From Halalkalibacter okhensis (GTDB lineage Bacteria > Bacillota > Bacilli > Bacillales > Bacillaceae_D), in NCBI RefSeq assembly GCF_000787375.1, contig NZ_JRJU01000012.1:1-64000 (forward strand): 64,000 nucleotides of DNA, written 5' to 3'. Positions 11,501 to 21,315 of this stretch are shown one piece after another (the first letter of the stretch is position 1; every line of letters begins with the position of its first letter). The notes beneath the pieces are model-generated. The model searched no databases. It saw only the letters and a list, made by a program, of their open reading frames with translations, and had not been told where the DNA came from. The translations under genes were made by a program, and so were the position numbers.

Positions 11501-11527
11501 GCCACTGAATGTCAGTGGTCTTTTTCT
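11499..11527 (+). terminator. Hairpin after rpmH
   Basis: GGCCACTGA (11500-11508) pairs with TCAGTGGTC (11512-11520), with a three-base loop and then TTTTTC. It probably attenuates transcription between the highly expressed rpmH and rnpA. Confidence 0.6.
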
Positions 11528-11593
11528 TCTGTTATAGATCCGTATTTAGTAGATAGGAATGAAAGAGTTCTTATTTGTTAAGGAGTGTATTTC

Positions 11594-11947
11594 TTGAGAA
11601 AAGAGCAACGGGTTAAAACGAATGAAGAATTCTCAAAAGTATTTAAAAATGGACAATCCGTTGCAAATCGGCAATTTGTTCTATATAAACTGCCTAAAGA
11701 AGGACAAAGTTCATTTAGACTTGGATTATCTGTTAGTAAGAAAGTTGGCAATGCTGTCACACGTAATCAAGTAAAGCGCTATATTCGAGAAGTGTTTCGT
11801 TTAAAAGAAGAACTGATTGAAAGTAATGCAGACTACGTTGTCATTGCTAGGAAGCCAGCTGCCTCCATGAGTTTTGCCGAAGTTGAACAAAGCCTGCTGC
11901 ATGTATTAAGGAAGGCAAGAGTACTTAAGAAAGTGAAGCAAACATAG
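11594..11947 (+). CDS. rnpA: Ribonuclease P protein component
   Basis: Protein subunit of RNase P, which assists the catalytic RNA in removing 5' leaders from tRNA precursors. The start is a TTG at 11594 (117 residues) because AAGGAG lies eight bases before it; a GTG at 11585 overlaps that site. The family signature is visible: [10 protein letters not shown], then [20 protein letters not shown] with the conserved RNR-like basic helix, and [10 protein letters not shown]. The protein is rich in Lys and Arg as expected for RNA binding. Confidence 0.96.
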   Translation: MRKEQRVKTNEEFSKVFKNGQSVANRQFVLYKLPKEGQSSFRLGLSVSKKVGNAVTRNQVKRYIREVFRLKEELIESNADYVVIARKPAASMSFAEVEQSLLHVLRKARVLKKVKQT

Positions 11948-12027
11948 AGCAATCTTTTAAAGTGAGTTTATTCTGTTAGAGTAGGCTTTTCATATATATG
12001 TTGAAAGAGGGACAAGGAGGAGAACTC

Positions 12028-12825
12028 GTGCTGAAAAAATTTGGCTTGGTTGCCATGATGATTGGACTTCTTGTTTTAATGACAGGGTGTTTCAATATTG
12101 AAGAACCAATTACAAAAGATAGTACTGGTTTTTGGGATTCATATTTGGTTTATCCTTTATCATGGTTAATCATTTATTTTGCAGATATTTTTAATGGAAG
12201 TTATGGTCTTTCCATTATTGTTGTCACGATTTTGTTACGTATTTTAATTTTGCCTTTAATGATTAAACAAACAAAAAGTGCAAAAGCGATGCAAGCTATT
12301 CAACCAGAAATGCAAAAGCTTCGTGAAAAATATAGTGCAAAAGATCAAAAGACTCAACAAAAATTACAACAAGAAATGATGGCGATGTTCCAAGAACATG
12401 GTGTCAATCCATTAGCAGGTTGTTTGCCATTGTTTATCCAAATGCCGATTTTACTTGCTTTTTACCATGCGATTATGCGCACGGGTGAAATTGGGAACCA
12501 ACCATTTTTATGGTTTGAGTTAGGAACACCAGATCCAATTTTTATTCTTCCAATTGTTGCAGGGATTACAACTTTCATCCAACAAAAAATGATGATGGTC
12601 CAAGATAACCCGCAAATGAGAATTCTTTTATATGTCATGCCGATTATGATTTTCGTATTTGCGATTTTCTTCCCAACAGCATTAACGCTTTATTGGGTAG
12701 TCGGAAACATCTTTATGATCGCTCAAACTTATTTTATCACTGGGCCAAACGTCGGGAAAAAAGCAGAAGACAATGCAACTGCGAAACAACCGAATAAGGC
12801 AAAAAAGGGAGGTAAAAAGAAGTGA
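12028..12825 (+). CDS. yidC: Membrane protein insertase YidC/SpoIIIJ
   Basis: Oxa1/YidC-type insertase for membrane proteins. I use the GTG at 12028 (265 residues) because AAGGAGG lies just upstream. The N-terminus is a lipoprotein signal: LKKFG, a hydrophobic run [16 protein letters not shown], and Cys as the lipidation residue. About five membrane segments follow, with the cytoplasmic loop [20 protein letters not shown] and the motif [20 protein letters not shown]. The C-terminal tail is basic ([10 protein letters not shown]), suited to ribosome binding. Its stop overlaps the start of jag by four bases, as in B. subtilis spoIIIJ-jag. Confidence 0.95.
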   Translation: MLKKFGLVAMMIGLLVLMTGCFNIEEPITKDSTGFWDSYLVYPLSWLIIYFADIFNGSYGLSIIVVTILLRILILPLMIKQTKSAKAMQAIQPEMQKLREKYSAKDQKTQQKLQQEMMAMFQEHGVNPLAGCLPLFIQMPILLAFYHAIMRTGEIGNQPFLWFELGTPDPIFILPIVAGITTFIQQKMMMVQDNPQMRILLYVMPIMIFVFAIFFPTALTLYWVVGNIFMIAQTYFITGPNVGKKAEDNATAKQPNKAKKGGKKK

Positions 12826-13442
12826 CGCATATAACCGTATTAGGGAAGACAATTGACGAGGCCATTGCTAATGCAATGAATGAGTTGCAGACAACAAGAG
12901 AGAAACTTTCATACCGCATTTTAGAGGAGCCTCAAAAAGGTTTTTTAGGTATTATAGGTTCGAAGCCTGCAAAAATTGAAGCCCATGTTCTACCTGATCC
13001 GGTTGAAGTAGCGCAAAGCTTCTTAGAGGAAACTGTTCGATTAATGGGGCAAGAAACGACCATTAATAAAACAGAGTCCAAAGACCGTATTTTGTTTGAG
13101 TTATCGAATTCTGAAGATGCAGGTCGATTAATAGGGAAACGAGGCCAGACGTTAGAAGCTCTCGAGTATTTAACGAACCTTGTTTGTAATCGACATGATC
13201 AATCATACAGACGCTTGGAACTTGATATTGGAAACTATCGTGAACGACGGAAGCAAACCCTTGAGCAACTGGCGATTCGAGTAGCAAAAAAAGCAAAAGA
13301 TACGCAGAAATCATGTCCATTAGAGGCAATGAATGCCCTTGAGCGTAAAATCGTTCATGAAAGACTTAAATCCGTTTCAGGTGTTGTAACAGAATCAGAA
13401 GGAAAAGGGGCCAATCGACATATTGTCATTAAGCCTCAATAG
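12822..13442 (+). CDS. jag: Jag/KhpB RNA-binding protein
   Basis: SpoIIIJ-associated protein of 206 residues. The Jag_N domain ([20 protein letters not shown]) is followed by a KH domain ([20 protein letters not shown], GxxG as GKRG) and an R3H domain near the end ([20 protein letters not shown], with RxxxH-like spacing). In other Firmicutes Jag/KhpB binds RNA with KhpA and influences cell elongation. The start is a GTG within the final codons of yidC (four-base overlap), so the two are translationally coupled. Confidence 0.94.
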   Translation: MTHITVLGKTIDEAIANAMNELQTTREKLSYRILEEPQKGFLGIIGSKPAKIEAHVLPDPVEVAQSFLEETVRLMGQETTINKTESKDRILFELSNSEDAGRLIGKRGQTLEALEYLTNLVCNRHDQSYRRLELDIGNYRERRKQTLEQLAIRVAKKAKDTQKSCPLEAMNALERKIVHERLKSVSGVVTESEGKGANRHIVIKPQ

Positions 13443-13713
13443 AAAAAATCCTCTATCCTTAATGAGAAGGTACTAAAAAAGTCCTTTTAGAAGATTCGAG
13501 GAAGCAGCAATGGCTCCACACGATGCGTGCCTGCTACGAGAAACATGAGCCTCCTAAAGTCGGCTGCCGGTGCAAAGCAAGTTTGCACCTATGAAACCCA
13601 CTCTTAGCAGGATTAAGTGAAATCAACGGTTCCGCTCATTGCTTAAAGGCCACTGAAAAAGGTGAAAATCGTACCTTTTTCAGTGGCCTTCCTTAATGAT
13701 AGAGGATTTTTCT
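13441..13713. repeat. Structured dispersed repeat, copy 2, with terminal inverted repeats
   Basis: Outer stem GCAATG (13507-13512) with CATTGC (13637-13642); an inner hairpin CCTGCTACGAG...CTCTTAGCAGG whose loop is enlarged by about 45 bases (including the small hairpin GGTGCAAA/TTTGCACC); and a long hairpin with arms 13646-13664 and 13672-13690 and loop AAAATCG. The whole is framed by near-perfect inverted repeats, 13441-13457 and 13698-13713 (GATAGAGGATTTTTCT). It fills most of the jag-mnmE gap; the remainder (13714-13878) shows no gene. Confidence 0.8.
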
Positions 13714-13878
13714 TTAGAGAGTATAATAGTAGAATGATCGCTTTTAATTGATTGGTTTTCTCCTTTATAATAAAATTTTTAAATTAATGAAAGAACCAGC
13801 TCATAAATGCTATATGAAATCGAATCTAAGTCGATACTAGAAACTAAGGAAAGATCGTGACAAAAGAGGTGAGAGGTA

Positions 13879-15255
13879 ATGGAATTTGATACAATAGCGG
13901 CGATATCAACGGCTCTAGGGGAAGGGGCTATTGGAATTGTTAGATTGAGTGGTGACGATGCCATACAAATTGCTGATAAGTTGTATAGTGGGAAAGATTC
14001 GCTTGCTGCTATTCCAAGTCATACAATCGTATATGGGCATATTGTTGATTCATCATCAAACGAACGGGTAGAGGAAGCGATGGTTTCTGTAATGCGAGCA
14101 CCGAGAACGTTCACTCGTGAGGATGTTGTCGAAATCAATTGCCATGGGGGGGTGCTTTCTGTTAATCGAGTTCTTCAATTGGCATTAAGGCATGGAGCAA
14201 GGCTAGCCGAACCAGGGGAATTCACGAAGCGAGCGTTTTTAAATGGGAGAATTGATTTGTCACAAGCTGAAGGGGTAATGGATTTGATTCGGGCGAAAAC
14301 AGATCGTGCGATGAATGTTGCCCTAAAACAGGTAGACGGACGGTTATCGAAAAAAATTGGCACCTTGCGCCAAGCTTTGTTAGAGACGGTGGCTCATGTT
14401 GAAGTCAATATTGATTATCCTGAATATGATGCTGAGACGATGACGCATGAGATGCTTCAAGAAAAAGCTACATTTGTTATAAATGAAATTGATAAGCTAC
14501 TTACAACAGCTAAACAAGGAAAAATTTTACGTGAGGGTTTATCAACCGTCATTATTGGTCGTCCCAATGTAGGGAAATCCTCCTTGTTAAATAGCCTTGT
14601 TCATGAAAATAAAGCGATTGTAACAGATGTGGCAGGAACAACGAGGGACATTATTGAAGAGTATGTTAATGTAAAAGGGGTTCCACTAAGGCTTGTGGAT
14701 ACAGCGGGAATTCGCGAAACAGAAGATATTGTTGAACGAATCGGTGTCGAACGTTCAAGAGAAGTGTTGAAGAAGGCAGATCTTATCCTTTTAGTGTTAA
14801 ACTATGGAGAGGAATTGTCTCAAGAAGATGAAGCACTGTTTGAAGCTGTAGAAAAAATGAACGTTATTGTCATTGTAAATAAAACAGATGTCGAGCAAAA
14901 GATCGATCTAAACAAGGTCAAGAAGCTAGCGGCAGATCGTCCGTTAGTTACGACGTCCCTTCTTCGTGATGAAGGGGTCGATCAGCTCGAACAAGCTATT
15001 GCTGATTTATTTTTTGAAGGTGAAATTGAAGGCGATGACGTTACGTATGTATCTAATACAAGGCATATAACGTTACTCGAACAGGCTAAATCAACAATTG
15101 AAGATGCAGTCGGTGCAATTGAAATGGGTGTTCCGATTGATCTTGTTCAAATAGATGTTACAAGAACATGGGAGTTGCTTGGTGAAATCATTGGAGACAG
15201 TGTCCAAGAAAGTTTGATTGATCAGCTTTTCGCTCAGTTCTGTTTAGGGAAATAA
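13879..15255 (+). CDS. mnmE: tRNA modification GTPase MnmE
   Basis: With MnmG it installs the aminomethyl group at wobble uridine 34 of certain tRNAs. The 458-residue protein has the N-terminal tetrahydrofolate-binding domain ([20 protein letters not shown]), a helical domain, and an inserted G domain: G1 [11 protein letters not shown]2 [10 protein letters not shown]3 DTAGIR and G4 NKTD. It ends in the catalytic C-terminal motif CLGK. The ATG has GAGGTGAGAGG upstream. It precedes mnmG by 99 bases, a gap holding a near-palindrome at 15265-15288. Confidence 0.98.
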   Translation: MEFDTIAAISTALGEGAIGIVRLSGDDAIQIADKLYSGKDSLAAIPSHTIVYGHIVDSSSNERVEEAMVSVMRAPRTFTREDVVEINCHGGVLSVNRVLQLALRHGARLAEPGEFTKRAFLNGRIDLSQAEGVMDLIRAKTDRAMNVALKQVDGRLSKKIGTLRQALLETVAHVEVNIDYPEYDAETMTHEMLQEKATFVINEIDKLLTTAKQGKILREGLSTVIIGRPNVGKSSLLNSLVHENKAIVTDVAGTTRDIIEEYVNVKGVPLRLVDTAGIRETEDIVERIGVERSREVLKKADLILLVLNYGEELSQEDEALFEAVEKMNVIVIVNKTDVEQKIDLNKVKKLAADRPLVTTSLLRDEGVDQLEQAIADLFFEGEIEGDDVTYVSNTRHITLLEQAKSTIEDAVGAIEMGVPIDLVQIDVTRTWELLGEIIGDSVQESLIDQLFAQFCLGK

Positions 15256-15354
15256 AACACAGGATTAGGGTGAATTCATCCTAATCATGGACAAATTACA
15301 TTAAAGGCTAGATGCTCATATAAAAAAGCATCTTCTGTAAGGAGGTTAGTTTTC

Positions 15355-17241
15355 ATGAATTATCAAGGTGGACAATTTGACGTCATTGTTGTTGGTGCAG
15401 GGCATGCAGGGGTTGAAGCTGGTCTTGCAGCAGCGAGAATGGGAGCAAAAACGCTGATGTTAACGCTGAACCTAGATGCAGTTGCGTACATGCCGTGTAA
15501 CCCGTCTGTTGGCGGTCCGGCTAAGGGGATTGTTGTACGAGAGATTGATGCACTAGGTGGTGAGATGGGTCGAAACATTGATAAGACTCATATTCAAATG
15601 CGTATGCTTAACACAGGAAAAGGGCCTGCGGTACGAGCTTTACGAGCGCAAGCAGATAAATATCTGTATCAGCATGAAATGAAGAAGACCATTGAGGAAA
15701 ACGAAAATTTATTATTGCGTCAAGGGATGGTAGAGCGACTTATTATAGAAGATGGTGTCTGCAAAGGGGTTATTACGAATACAGGTGCAGAGTACGGGGC
15801 AAAGGCCGTTGTTATTACGACAGGGACCTACTTAAGAGGGAAAATCATCATTGGTGATTTAAGCTATGACAGTGGTCCTAATAACATGCAGCCATCCGTG
15901 CAGCTATCTTATCATTTGAAAGAACTTGGATTTGATATGGTTCGCTTTAAAACAGGGACCCCTCCTCGTGTTAATGGAAGTACAATTGATTATGACCAGA
16001 CGGAGATTCAACCAGGTGATGATAAACCGCGTGCCTTCTCATATGAAACGACAAAATACATTACGGATCAGCTGCCTTGCTGGTTAACCTATACGAGTGA
16101 AGATACACACCAAATCATTAACAATAATTTAAGTAGATCGCCTATGTATTCAGGGATGATTGAAGGGACAGGACCTCGTTATTGTCCGTCGATTGAGGAT
16201 AAAATTGTCCGTTTTAATGATAAGCCGCGTCACCAAATCTTTCTAGAACCAGAAGGAAGAAATACATCAGAAGTGTATGTCCAAGGGTTATCAACAAGCT
16301 TACCTGAGGATGTGCAGTTAGAAATCTTAAAAACAGTACCTGGTCTTCAAAACGTCAGAATGATGCGCCCGGGTTATGCCATCGAGTATGATGCGATGGT
16401 GCCAACGCAACTGTGGCCAACTCTTGAAACGAAGAAAGTCCCTGGGCTATTTACAGCTGGACAAATTAATGGAACATCTGGTTATGAAGAAGCAGCTGGT
16501 CAAGGGATTATGGCTGGAATCAATGCGGCAAGAAAAGCACAAGGAAAAGAAGGGATCATTTTAGACCGTTCTGAAGCCTACATTGGTGTACTTATTGATG
16601 ACCTTGTAACAAAAGGCACAAATGAGCCGTACCGCTTGCTTACTTCACGTGCAGAGTACCGCTTGCTGCTTCGTCATGATAACGCGGACTTACGTCTGAC
16701 GGAAAAAGGTCATGAAATTGGTTTGATTTCTAAAGAGCGTTATGACCGTTTCTTAAAGAAAAAAGAACAAATTGCCGAAGAAAAGAAACGGTTAGATGGA
16801 ATTATCGTCAAGCCTTCCGAGAAAGTGAAAGAAATTCTTGAGCAAGTCGGTTCTGCTCCGATGAAAGAAGCAACAAGTGCCACAATGTTGTTAAAGAGAC
16901 CGGAAGTAACCTATCCTGATGTTGCGAAAGTGATTGATGCTCCTCTAGAGCCGTTATCTGAGGATGTAACAGAGCAGGTAGAAATTCAAGTGAAATATGA
17001 AGGGTACATTGGCAAACAACTTCAACAAGTAGAGCGCTCTAAGAAAATGGAAAACAAAAAAATCCCTGAGGATCTTGATTACTCTGCTATTAATGGCTTA
17101 GCTACGGAAGCTAGACAGAAATTAGCGGAAGTTCGTCCACTTTCAGTAGGGCAGGCTTCAAGGGTATCAGGTGTTAACCCTGCTGATATTTCTATTCTTC
17201 TTGTGTATCTTGAGCAAGGAAGATTAGCGAAAACCCAATAA
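15355..17241 (+). CDS. mnmG: tRNA uridine-5-carboxymethylaminomethyl synthesis enzyme MnmG
   Basis: FAD-dependent partner of MnmE in modification of the tRNA wobble uridine. The 628-residue protein has the dinucleotide-binding motif [19 protein letters not shown], the GidA signature [20 protein letters not shown] with its conserved cysteine, and [16 protein letters not shown] second signature, [18 protein letters not shown], and the C-terminal helical tRNA/MnmE-binding domain follow. AAGGAGGT is upstream of the ATG. rsmG follows after 19 bases. Confidence 0.98.
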   Translation: MNYQGGQFDVIVVGAGHAGVEAGLAAARMGAKTLMLTLNLDAVAYMPCNPSVGGPAKGIVVREIDALGGEMGRNIDKTHIQMRMLNTGKGPAVRALRAQADKYLYQHEMKKTIEENENLLLRQGMVERLIIEDGVCKGVITNTGAEYGAKAVVITTGTYLRGKIIIGDLSYDSGPNNMQPSVQLSYHLKELGFDMVRFKTGTPPRVNGSTIDYDQTEIQPGDDKPRAFSYETTKYITDQLPCWLTYTSEDTHQIINNNLSRSPMYSGMIEGTGPRYCPSIEDKIVRFNDKPRHQIFLEPEGRNTSEVYVQGLSTSLPEDVQLEILKTVPGLQNVRMMRPGYAIEYDAMVPTQLWPTLETKKVPGLFTAGQINGTSGYEEAAGQGIMAGINAARKAQGKEGIILDRSEAYIGVLIDDLVTKGTNEPYRLLTSRAEYRLLLRHDNADLRLTEKGHEIGLISKERYDRFLKKKEQIAEEKKRLDGIIVKPSEKVKEILEQVGSAPMKEATSATMLLKRPEVTYPDVAKVIDAPLEPLSEDVTEQVEIQVKYEGYIGKQLQQVERSKKMENKKIPEDLDYSAINGLATEARQKLAEVRPLSVGQASRVSGVNPADISILLVYLEQGRLAKTQ

Positions 17242-17260
17242 GTAAATATGGAGAGTCGTC

Positions 17261-17974
17261 ATGAGTAAAAAACAATTCATTACGTTACTGCGAGAAAAAG
17301 GAATAGAGCTTTCAACCAAACAACAACAACAGTTTGAGCGATACTATCAACTATTAGTTGAATGGAACGAAAAGATGAATTTAACCGCCATTACTGAGGA
17401 AGACGATGTGTATTTAAAGCATTTCTACGATTCCATTGCAGCAAGCTTTTATTATTCTTTCGAAGATGGAAAAAAAGTAATTGATGTAGGTGCAGGTGCT
17501 GGTTTTCCGAGTATTCCCCTGAAAATAATCTATCCAGGAATTCATGTTAGCATTGTTGATTCTCTTAAAAAACGGATTGGTTTTTTAGAGCATTTAGCAA
17601 GTGAACTCGGGTTAGAAAAGGTTTCATTTTACCATGATCGAGCAGAAACATTTGGTCAAAATCCGCAACACCGTGAGCAATATGACATAGCAACTGCACG
17701 TGCAGTTGCTAGACTTTCTGTACTTTCCGAGCTGTGTTTGCCTTTAGTGAAAGAAAATGGCGACTTTATTGCATTAAAGGGCGCTGGAGCATCTGAAGAA
17801 TTAAAAGATGCCCAAAAGGCAATCAACGTATTAGGAGGCAAAGTAAAAGCAGACCACTCATTCTTATTACCGATTGAAGAGAGTGAGCGCCATATCATCC
17901 AAATGGCAAAAGTGAAATCCACTCCTAAAAAGTACCCAAGGAAACCAGGCACACCAAATAAATTGCCTTTATAA
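17261..17974 (+). CDS. rsmG: 16S rRNA (guanine-527-N7)-methyltransferase RsmG
   Basis: S-adenosylmethionine-dependent methyltransferase acting on G527 of 16S rRNA. The 237-residue protein shows [19 protein letters not shown], the cofactor-binding motif [17 protein letters not shown], the second motif [17 protein letters not shown], and [12 protein letters not shown]. Loss of this enzyme is known to give low-level streptomycin resistance. It is third in the mnmE-mnmG-rsmG string; a parS site begins five bases after its stop. Confidence 0.97.
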   Translation: MSKKQFITLLREKGIELSTKQQQQFERYYQLLVEWNEKMNLTAITEEDDVYLKHFYDSIAASFYYSFEDGKKVIDVGAGAGFPSIPLKIIYPGIHVSIVDSLKKRIGFLEHLASELGLEKVSFYHDRAETFGQNPQHREQYDIATARAVARLSVLSELCLPLVKENGDFIALKGAGASEELKDAQKAINVLGGKVKADHSFLLPIEESERHIIQMAKVKSTPKKYPRKPGTPNKLPL

Positions 17975-17978
17975 GCTA

Positions 17979-17994
17979 TGTTTCACGTGGAACA
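17979..17994. other. parS: parS site between rsmG and noc
   Basis: The 16-mer TGTTTCACGTGGAACA reads TGTTCCACGTGAAACA on the other strand, an exact match to the consensus centromere site bound by Spo0J/ParB. Confidence 0.95.
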
Positions 17995-18105
17995 TAGCCC
18001 TAAGGCTTTGTTTGGGCATGAACAGGTAGCTGATATGAAAGACTAGTAAAATAGTAGAATGTCCTCCGTTTAATAGGTTTACCATTTATTGAACGGAAAA
18101 TTCAC

Positions 18106-18134
18106 TTGACGCTGTATGGCGTGCAGGATATAAA
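18106..18134 (+). promoter_or_regulatory. Candidate noc promoter
   Basis: TTGACG (18106-18111), 17-base spacer, TATAAA (18129-18134); close to sigma-A consensus and 85 bases upstream of noc. Confidence 0.6.
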
Positions 18135-18218
18135 TGAAATAGAGATAAAAGAAGGACTAAAGCACGTGAATGTCGAATTAAATTTTAGACGGTTACTATC
18201 AGAAGGTGGTGTCAGGCG

Positions 18219-19085
18219 ATGAGGCAACCGTTTTCACGCCTTTTTGGCTTTAGTGACAAGCAGGCAGAGGTTGAAGTTAGTGAAAACGAAGAAGCAAGTG
18301 AAGGAAGCAGCAATGAAGAGGTTAGGGAAATACCTGTTTCAGATATAGTACCAAATCGTTTTCAGCCGCGAACAGTATTTGATGAAGAACGAATTGCTGA
18401 ATTGGCTCAAACGATCCGAACACATGGAGTTATTCAACCAATTGTGGTACGGGAGAGGGAAGGTAAGTTTGAAATCATTGCAGGCGAACGTAGATGGCGA
18501 GCGGTTACGAAGCTAGGTTGGGAGAAGATCCCTGCTCTAATTAAGGAATTCAATGATTCTCAGACTGCATCTGTTGCATTAATTGAGAACCTTCAAAGAG
18601 AAGGGTTAACAGCAATTGAAGAGGCTGTAGCTTATGCGAAATTGATAGATTTGCATGGCTTAACACAAGAGAGCTTAGCTCAACGCCTCGGAAAAGGTCA
18701 GTCAACGGTTGCTAATAAATTGCGCTTGTTGAATTTACCAGAAGCTGTTCAAAATGCAATACTGGAACGTCATATTTCTGAACGGCATGCACGTGCATTG
18801 CTATCATTAAAGATCGAGGAACTGCAAGTGAAATTGCTAGAAGAAATTCTGGAAAAGCAGTTGAACGTAAAGCAGACGGAAGAACGAGTCAAGGCTCTTT
18901 TAGAAGGACAGCCAAATCAGAAAAAGAAACCTACACGCAAGTCATATTCAAAAGATATGCGTATTGCGATGAATACGATCCGTCAGTCTGTTGATATGGT
19001 CGTTAAGAGTGGGTTGCATGTAGATACAGATGAAGAAGAGCATGATGAATTTTATCAATTTACGATCCGAATTCCTAAAAAATAA
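18219..19085 (+). CDS. noc: Nucleoid occlusion protein Noc
   Basis: ParB-family DNA-binding protein that keeps the division septum off the nucleoid and binds its own dispersed sites. The 288-residue protein begins [13 protein letters not shown], the short N-terminal segment which in B. subtilis Noc is the membrane-targeting helix. Next is the ParB/Srx-like domain ([43 protein letters not shown]) and the helix-turn-helix ([20 protein letters not shown]). Similarity to the spo0J product 1.2 kb downstream reflects the known duplication; the rsmG neighbour and the N-terminus identify this copy as Noc. Confidence 0.94.
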   Translation: MRQPFSRLFGFSDKQAEVEVSENEEASEGSSNEEVREIPVSDIVPNRFQPRTVFDEERIAELAQTIRTHGVIQPIVVREREGKFEIIAGERRWRAVTKLGWEKIPALIKEFNDSQTASVALIENLQREGLTAIEEAVAYAKLIDLHGLTQESLAQRLGKGQSTVANKLRLLNLPEAVQNAILERHISERHARALLSLKIEELQVKLLEEILEKQLNVKQTEERVKALLEGQPNQKKKPTRKSYSKDMRIAMNTIRQSVDMVVKSGLHVDTDEEEHDEFYQFTIRIPKK

Positions 19086-19229
19086 ATGAGATGAGAGTCT
19101 ATTAATGAGTCTCTCAAAAGGGTAAAAGAATAACCTTTTGCTTAAGAGTTCAGTTTTCGGAAAGAAACTTGCAAATATAATAGAAATAGCGTACTAAATT
19201 GTATGATTTGGTACGCTTATTTTGTCGTT

Positions 19230-19430
19230 AGATCAGCGAATCGGATAGCAATGGCTCCACACGTTGCGCGCCTGCTACGAGAAACATGAGCCTCCTAAAG
19301 TCGGCTGCCGGTGCAAAGCAAGTTCGCACCTATGAAACCCACTCATAGCAGGCTTAAGACAAAGCAATGGTTCCGCTCATTGCTTAATGATCACTGAAAA
19401 AGGTAAAATCGTACCTTTTTCAGTAGTCTC
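19230..19430 (+). repeat. Structured dispersed repeat, copy 3
   Basis: Outer stem GCAATG (19248-19253) with CATTGC (19378-19383); inner hairpin CCTGCTACGAG...CTCATAGCAGG with the same enlarged loop as copy 2; long hairpin with arms 19393-19405 and 19412-19424 and loop AAATCG. It occupies the noc-soj gap. The rest of that gap (19086-19229 and 19431-19531) shows no gene. Confidence 0.8.
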
Positions 19431-19531
19431 TTTGATAGATCCTCTTTTTTTCGTTATTTTTATAAAAACGTTTGCGACAAATTGTGTTAAAATAAAAGAG
19501 TTCTAGTTATGGATGGAAAGTAGGTGACAGC

Positions 19532-20305
19532 GTGGCCAAAATCATTGCTGTAGCAAATCAAAAAGGTGGCGTCGGCAAAACGACGACGGCTGTCAATTTA
19601 AGTGCTTGTTTAGCGCATATTGGTAAAAGAGTTTTGCTTGTTGACATTGATCCACAAGGGAATGCAACAAGTGGAGTAGGTGTTGAAAAAGGTGATGTCG
19701 ATGAGTGTGTCTATGATATTCTTGTCGAAGATGTTGAGGCGGTCGATGTGATCAAAACAACATCTGTGGAACGCTTAGATGTTTTACCTTCTACCATTCA
19801 ACTATCAGGTGCAGAGATTGAACTCGTTCCAACGATTTCAAGAGAAGTCCGTTTAAAACGAGCTCTATCAACAGTAGCAGATAACTATGATTTTATTTTT
19901 ATTGATTGTCCCCCTTCTTTAGGGTTGCTGACAATTAATGCCTTAACAGCATCAGATTCGGTTTTAATCCCTGTTCAGTGTGAATACTATGCACTAGAAG
20001 GGTTGAGTCAGTTACTAAATACAGTTCGTCTTGTACAAAAACATCTAAACACAGACCTTGAAATTGAAGGGGTCTTATTAACGATGTTAGATGCACGAAC
20101 AAACCTTGGAATACAAGTTATTGAAGAAGTGAAAAAGTATTTTCGTGAAAAGGTGTTCGATACGATTATCCCTAGAAATGTTCGTCTAGGTGAAGCACCA
20201 AGTCATGGTCAACCAATTATTACGTATGATGCTAAATCACGAGGTGCTGAAGTATATCTAGATCTTGCAAAGGAAGTGGTAGCGAGTGGCGAAAGGGTTA
20301 GGTAA
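19532..20305 (+). CDS. soj: Chromosome partitioning ATPase Soj (ParA)
   Basis: Deviant Walker-type ATPase that with Spo0J segregates origins and regulates DnaA. The 257-residue protein opens with AKIIAVANQKGGVGKTTTAV (deviant Walker A, KGGVGKTT), followed by VLLVDIDPQGNATSGVG and FIFIDCPPSLGLLTINAL. The start is a GTG at 19532. The 3' end overlaps the start of spo0J by 20 bases, so the pair is cotranslated. Confidence 0.97.
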   Translation: MAKIIAVANQKGGVGKTTTAVNLSACLAHIGKRVLLVDIDPQGNATSGVGVEKGDVDECVYDILVEDVEAVDVIKTTSVERLDVLPSTIQLSGAEIELVPTISREVRLKRALSTVADNYDFIFIDCPPSLGLLTINALTASDSVLIPVQCEYYALEGLSQLLNTVRLVQKHLNTDLEIEGVLLTMLDARTNLGIQVIEEVKKYFREKVFDTIIPRNVRLGEAPSHGQPIITYDAKSRGAEVYLDLAKEVVASGERVR

Positions 20306-21140
20306 AGGGTTACAAGCGTTTTTTCCTGAACCGAATGAGGAGATTGTAGATCAAGTTGAACAAATTGCGGTGTCGCAGTTGCGTCCCAATCCTTATCAAC
20401 CTCGAAAAACTTTCACAGAGCAAGCAATAGCAGAACTTGCTGATTCAATTGCTGAGCACGGTATTTTACAGCCAATCATTGCAAGAAAAAGCATCAAAGG
20501 CTATGAAATTGTTGTTGGTGAAAGGCGCTTTCGTGCAGCACAGAAAGCTGGACTAACGGAAGTTCCTGTTGTCATAAGGGAATTAGACGAGCAGAAGATG
20601 ATGGAGCTTGCTCTAATTGAAAATCTTCAACGTGAAGATTTAAATCCAATTGAAGAAGCAGTTGCTTATGAAAAGCTAATGGAGCATTTGTCAATGACTC
20701 AAGAACAGCTTGCTGCTCGTTTAGGGAAGAGTCGACCTCACATTGCCAACCACTTACGCTTGTTGAATCTTCCGAAAGTCGTTCAGGAATTTCTTTCAGA
20801 TGGAAAACTATCAATGGGACATGGACGAGCTTTATTAGGATTGAAAGATAAGCAGAAATTATCAGCTCTTCTTGAGAAAATATTAAAAGAGAAATTAAGT
20901 GTCCGTGAAGTGGAAGAGTTAGTTAATCAAATTAATGAGAAAGTTCCACGTGAAACAAGTCGAAAAAAAGTGTCGCTTACTCCTTTTTTAAAAAGTAGGC
21001 AAGATGTGCTTAGAACTCGTTTAGGAACATCCGTATCGATTAAACCAGGTAAGAAAAAAGGCAAAATAGAAATTGATTATTTTTCAGAGGAAGATTTGGA
21101 GCGAATTGTTCAATTATTGAATGCTGAGGACTCCTTATAA
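20286..21140 (+). CDS. spo0J: Chromosome partitioning protein Spo0J (ParB)
   Basis: CTPase-type clamp that loads at parS and spreads over the origin region. The 284-residue protein starts with a GTG (AKGLGKGLQAFF). It has the ParB nuclease-like domain ([36 protein letters not shown] with the arginine-rich ENxxR patch), a helix-turn-helix (MTQEQLAARLGKSRPHIANH) and a C-terminal dimerisation domain (GKIEIDYFSEEDLERIVQLL). A parS-like site lies inside its own coding sequence, as in B. subtilis. Confidence 0.97.
   Translation: MAKGLGKGLQAFFPEPNEEIVDQVEQIAVSQLRPNPYQPRKTFTEQAIAELADSIAEHGILQPIIARKSIKGYEIVVGERRFRAAQKAGLTEVPVVIRELDEQKMMELALIENLQREDLNPIEEAVAYEKLMEHLSMTQEQLAARLGKSRPHIANHLRLLNLPKVVQEFLSDGKLSMGHGRALLGLKDKQKLSALLEKILKEKLSVREVEELVNQINEKVPRETSRKKVSLTPFLKSRQDVLRTRLGTSVSIKPGKKKGKIEIDYFSEEDLERIVQLLNAEDSL
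20942..20957. other. parS: parS-like site inside spo0J
   Basis: AGTTCCACGTGAAACA differs from the parS consensus only in its first base. B. subtilis also has a parS within spo0J, so the position is conserved. Confidence 0.9.
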
Positions 21141-21215
21141 TATAAATAAGAAGGTTTAATATTCTACATGAAATACAAGAAAGTGGAAACTTGTTGCTTC
21201 TTGTATTATCGTAGG

Positions 21216-21250
21216 AGAAGGTGACTTACCTAAAGTCACCTTCTTTTTCT
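21216..21250 (+). terminator. soj-spo0J terminator
   Basis: AGAAGGTGACTT (21216-21227) and AAGTCACCTTCT (21233-21244) form a perfect 12-bp stem with loop ACCTA, followed by a T run. Confidence 0.9.
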
Positions 21251-21315
21251 ATGATTGACTATTAAGTTGAATTGATTTACGGTTACTTGATTAACAAAGG
21301 AAAGGAATAGAGGAA

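Noticed and set aside
15264-15288. Near-palindrome between mnmE and mnmG as a terminator
   Set aside because: The arms GATTAGG/CCTAATC pair, but there is no T tract; it could be a processing site, and the genes are probably still cotranscribed.
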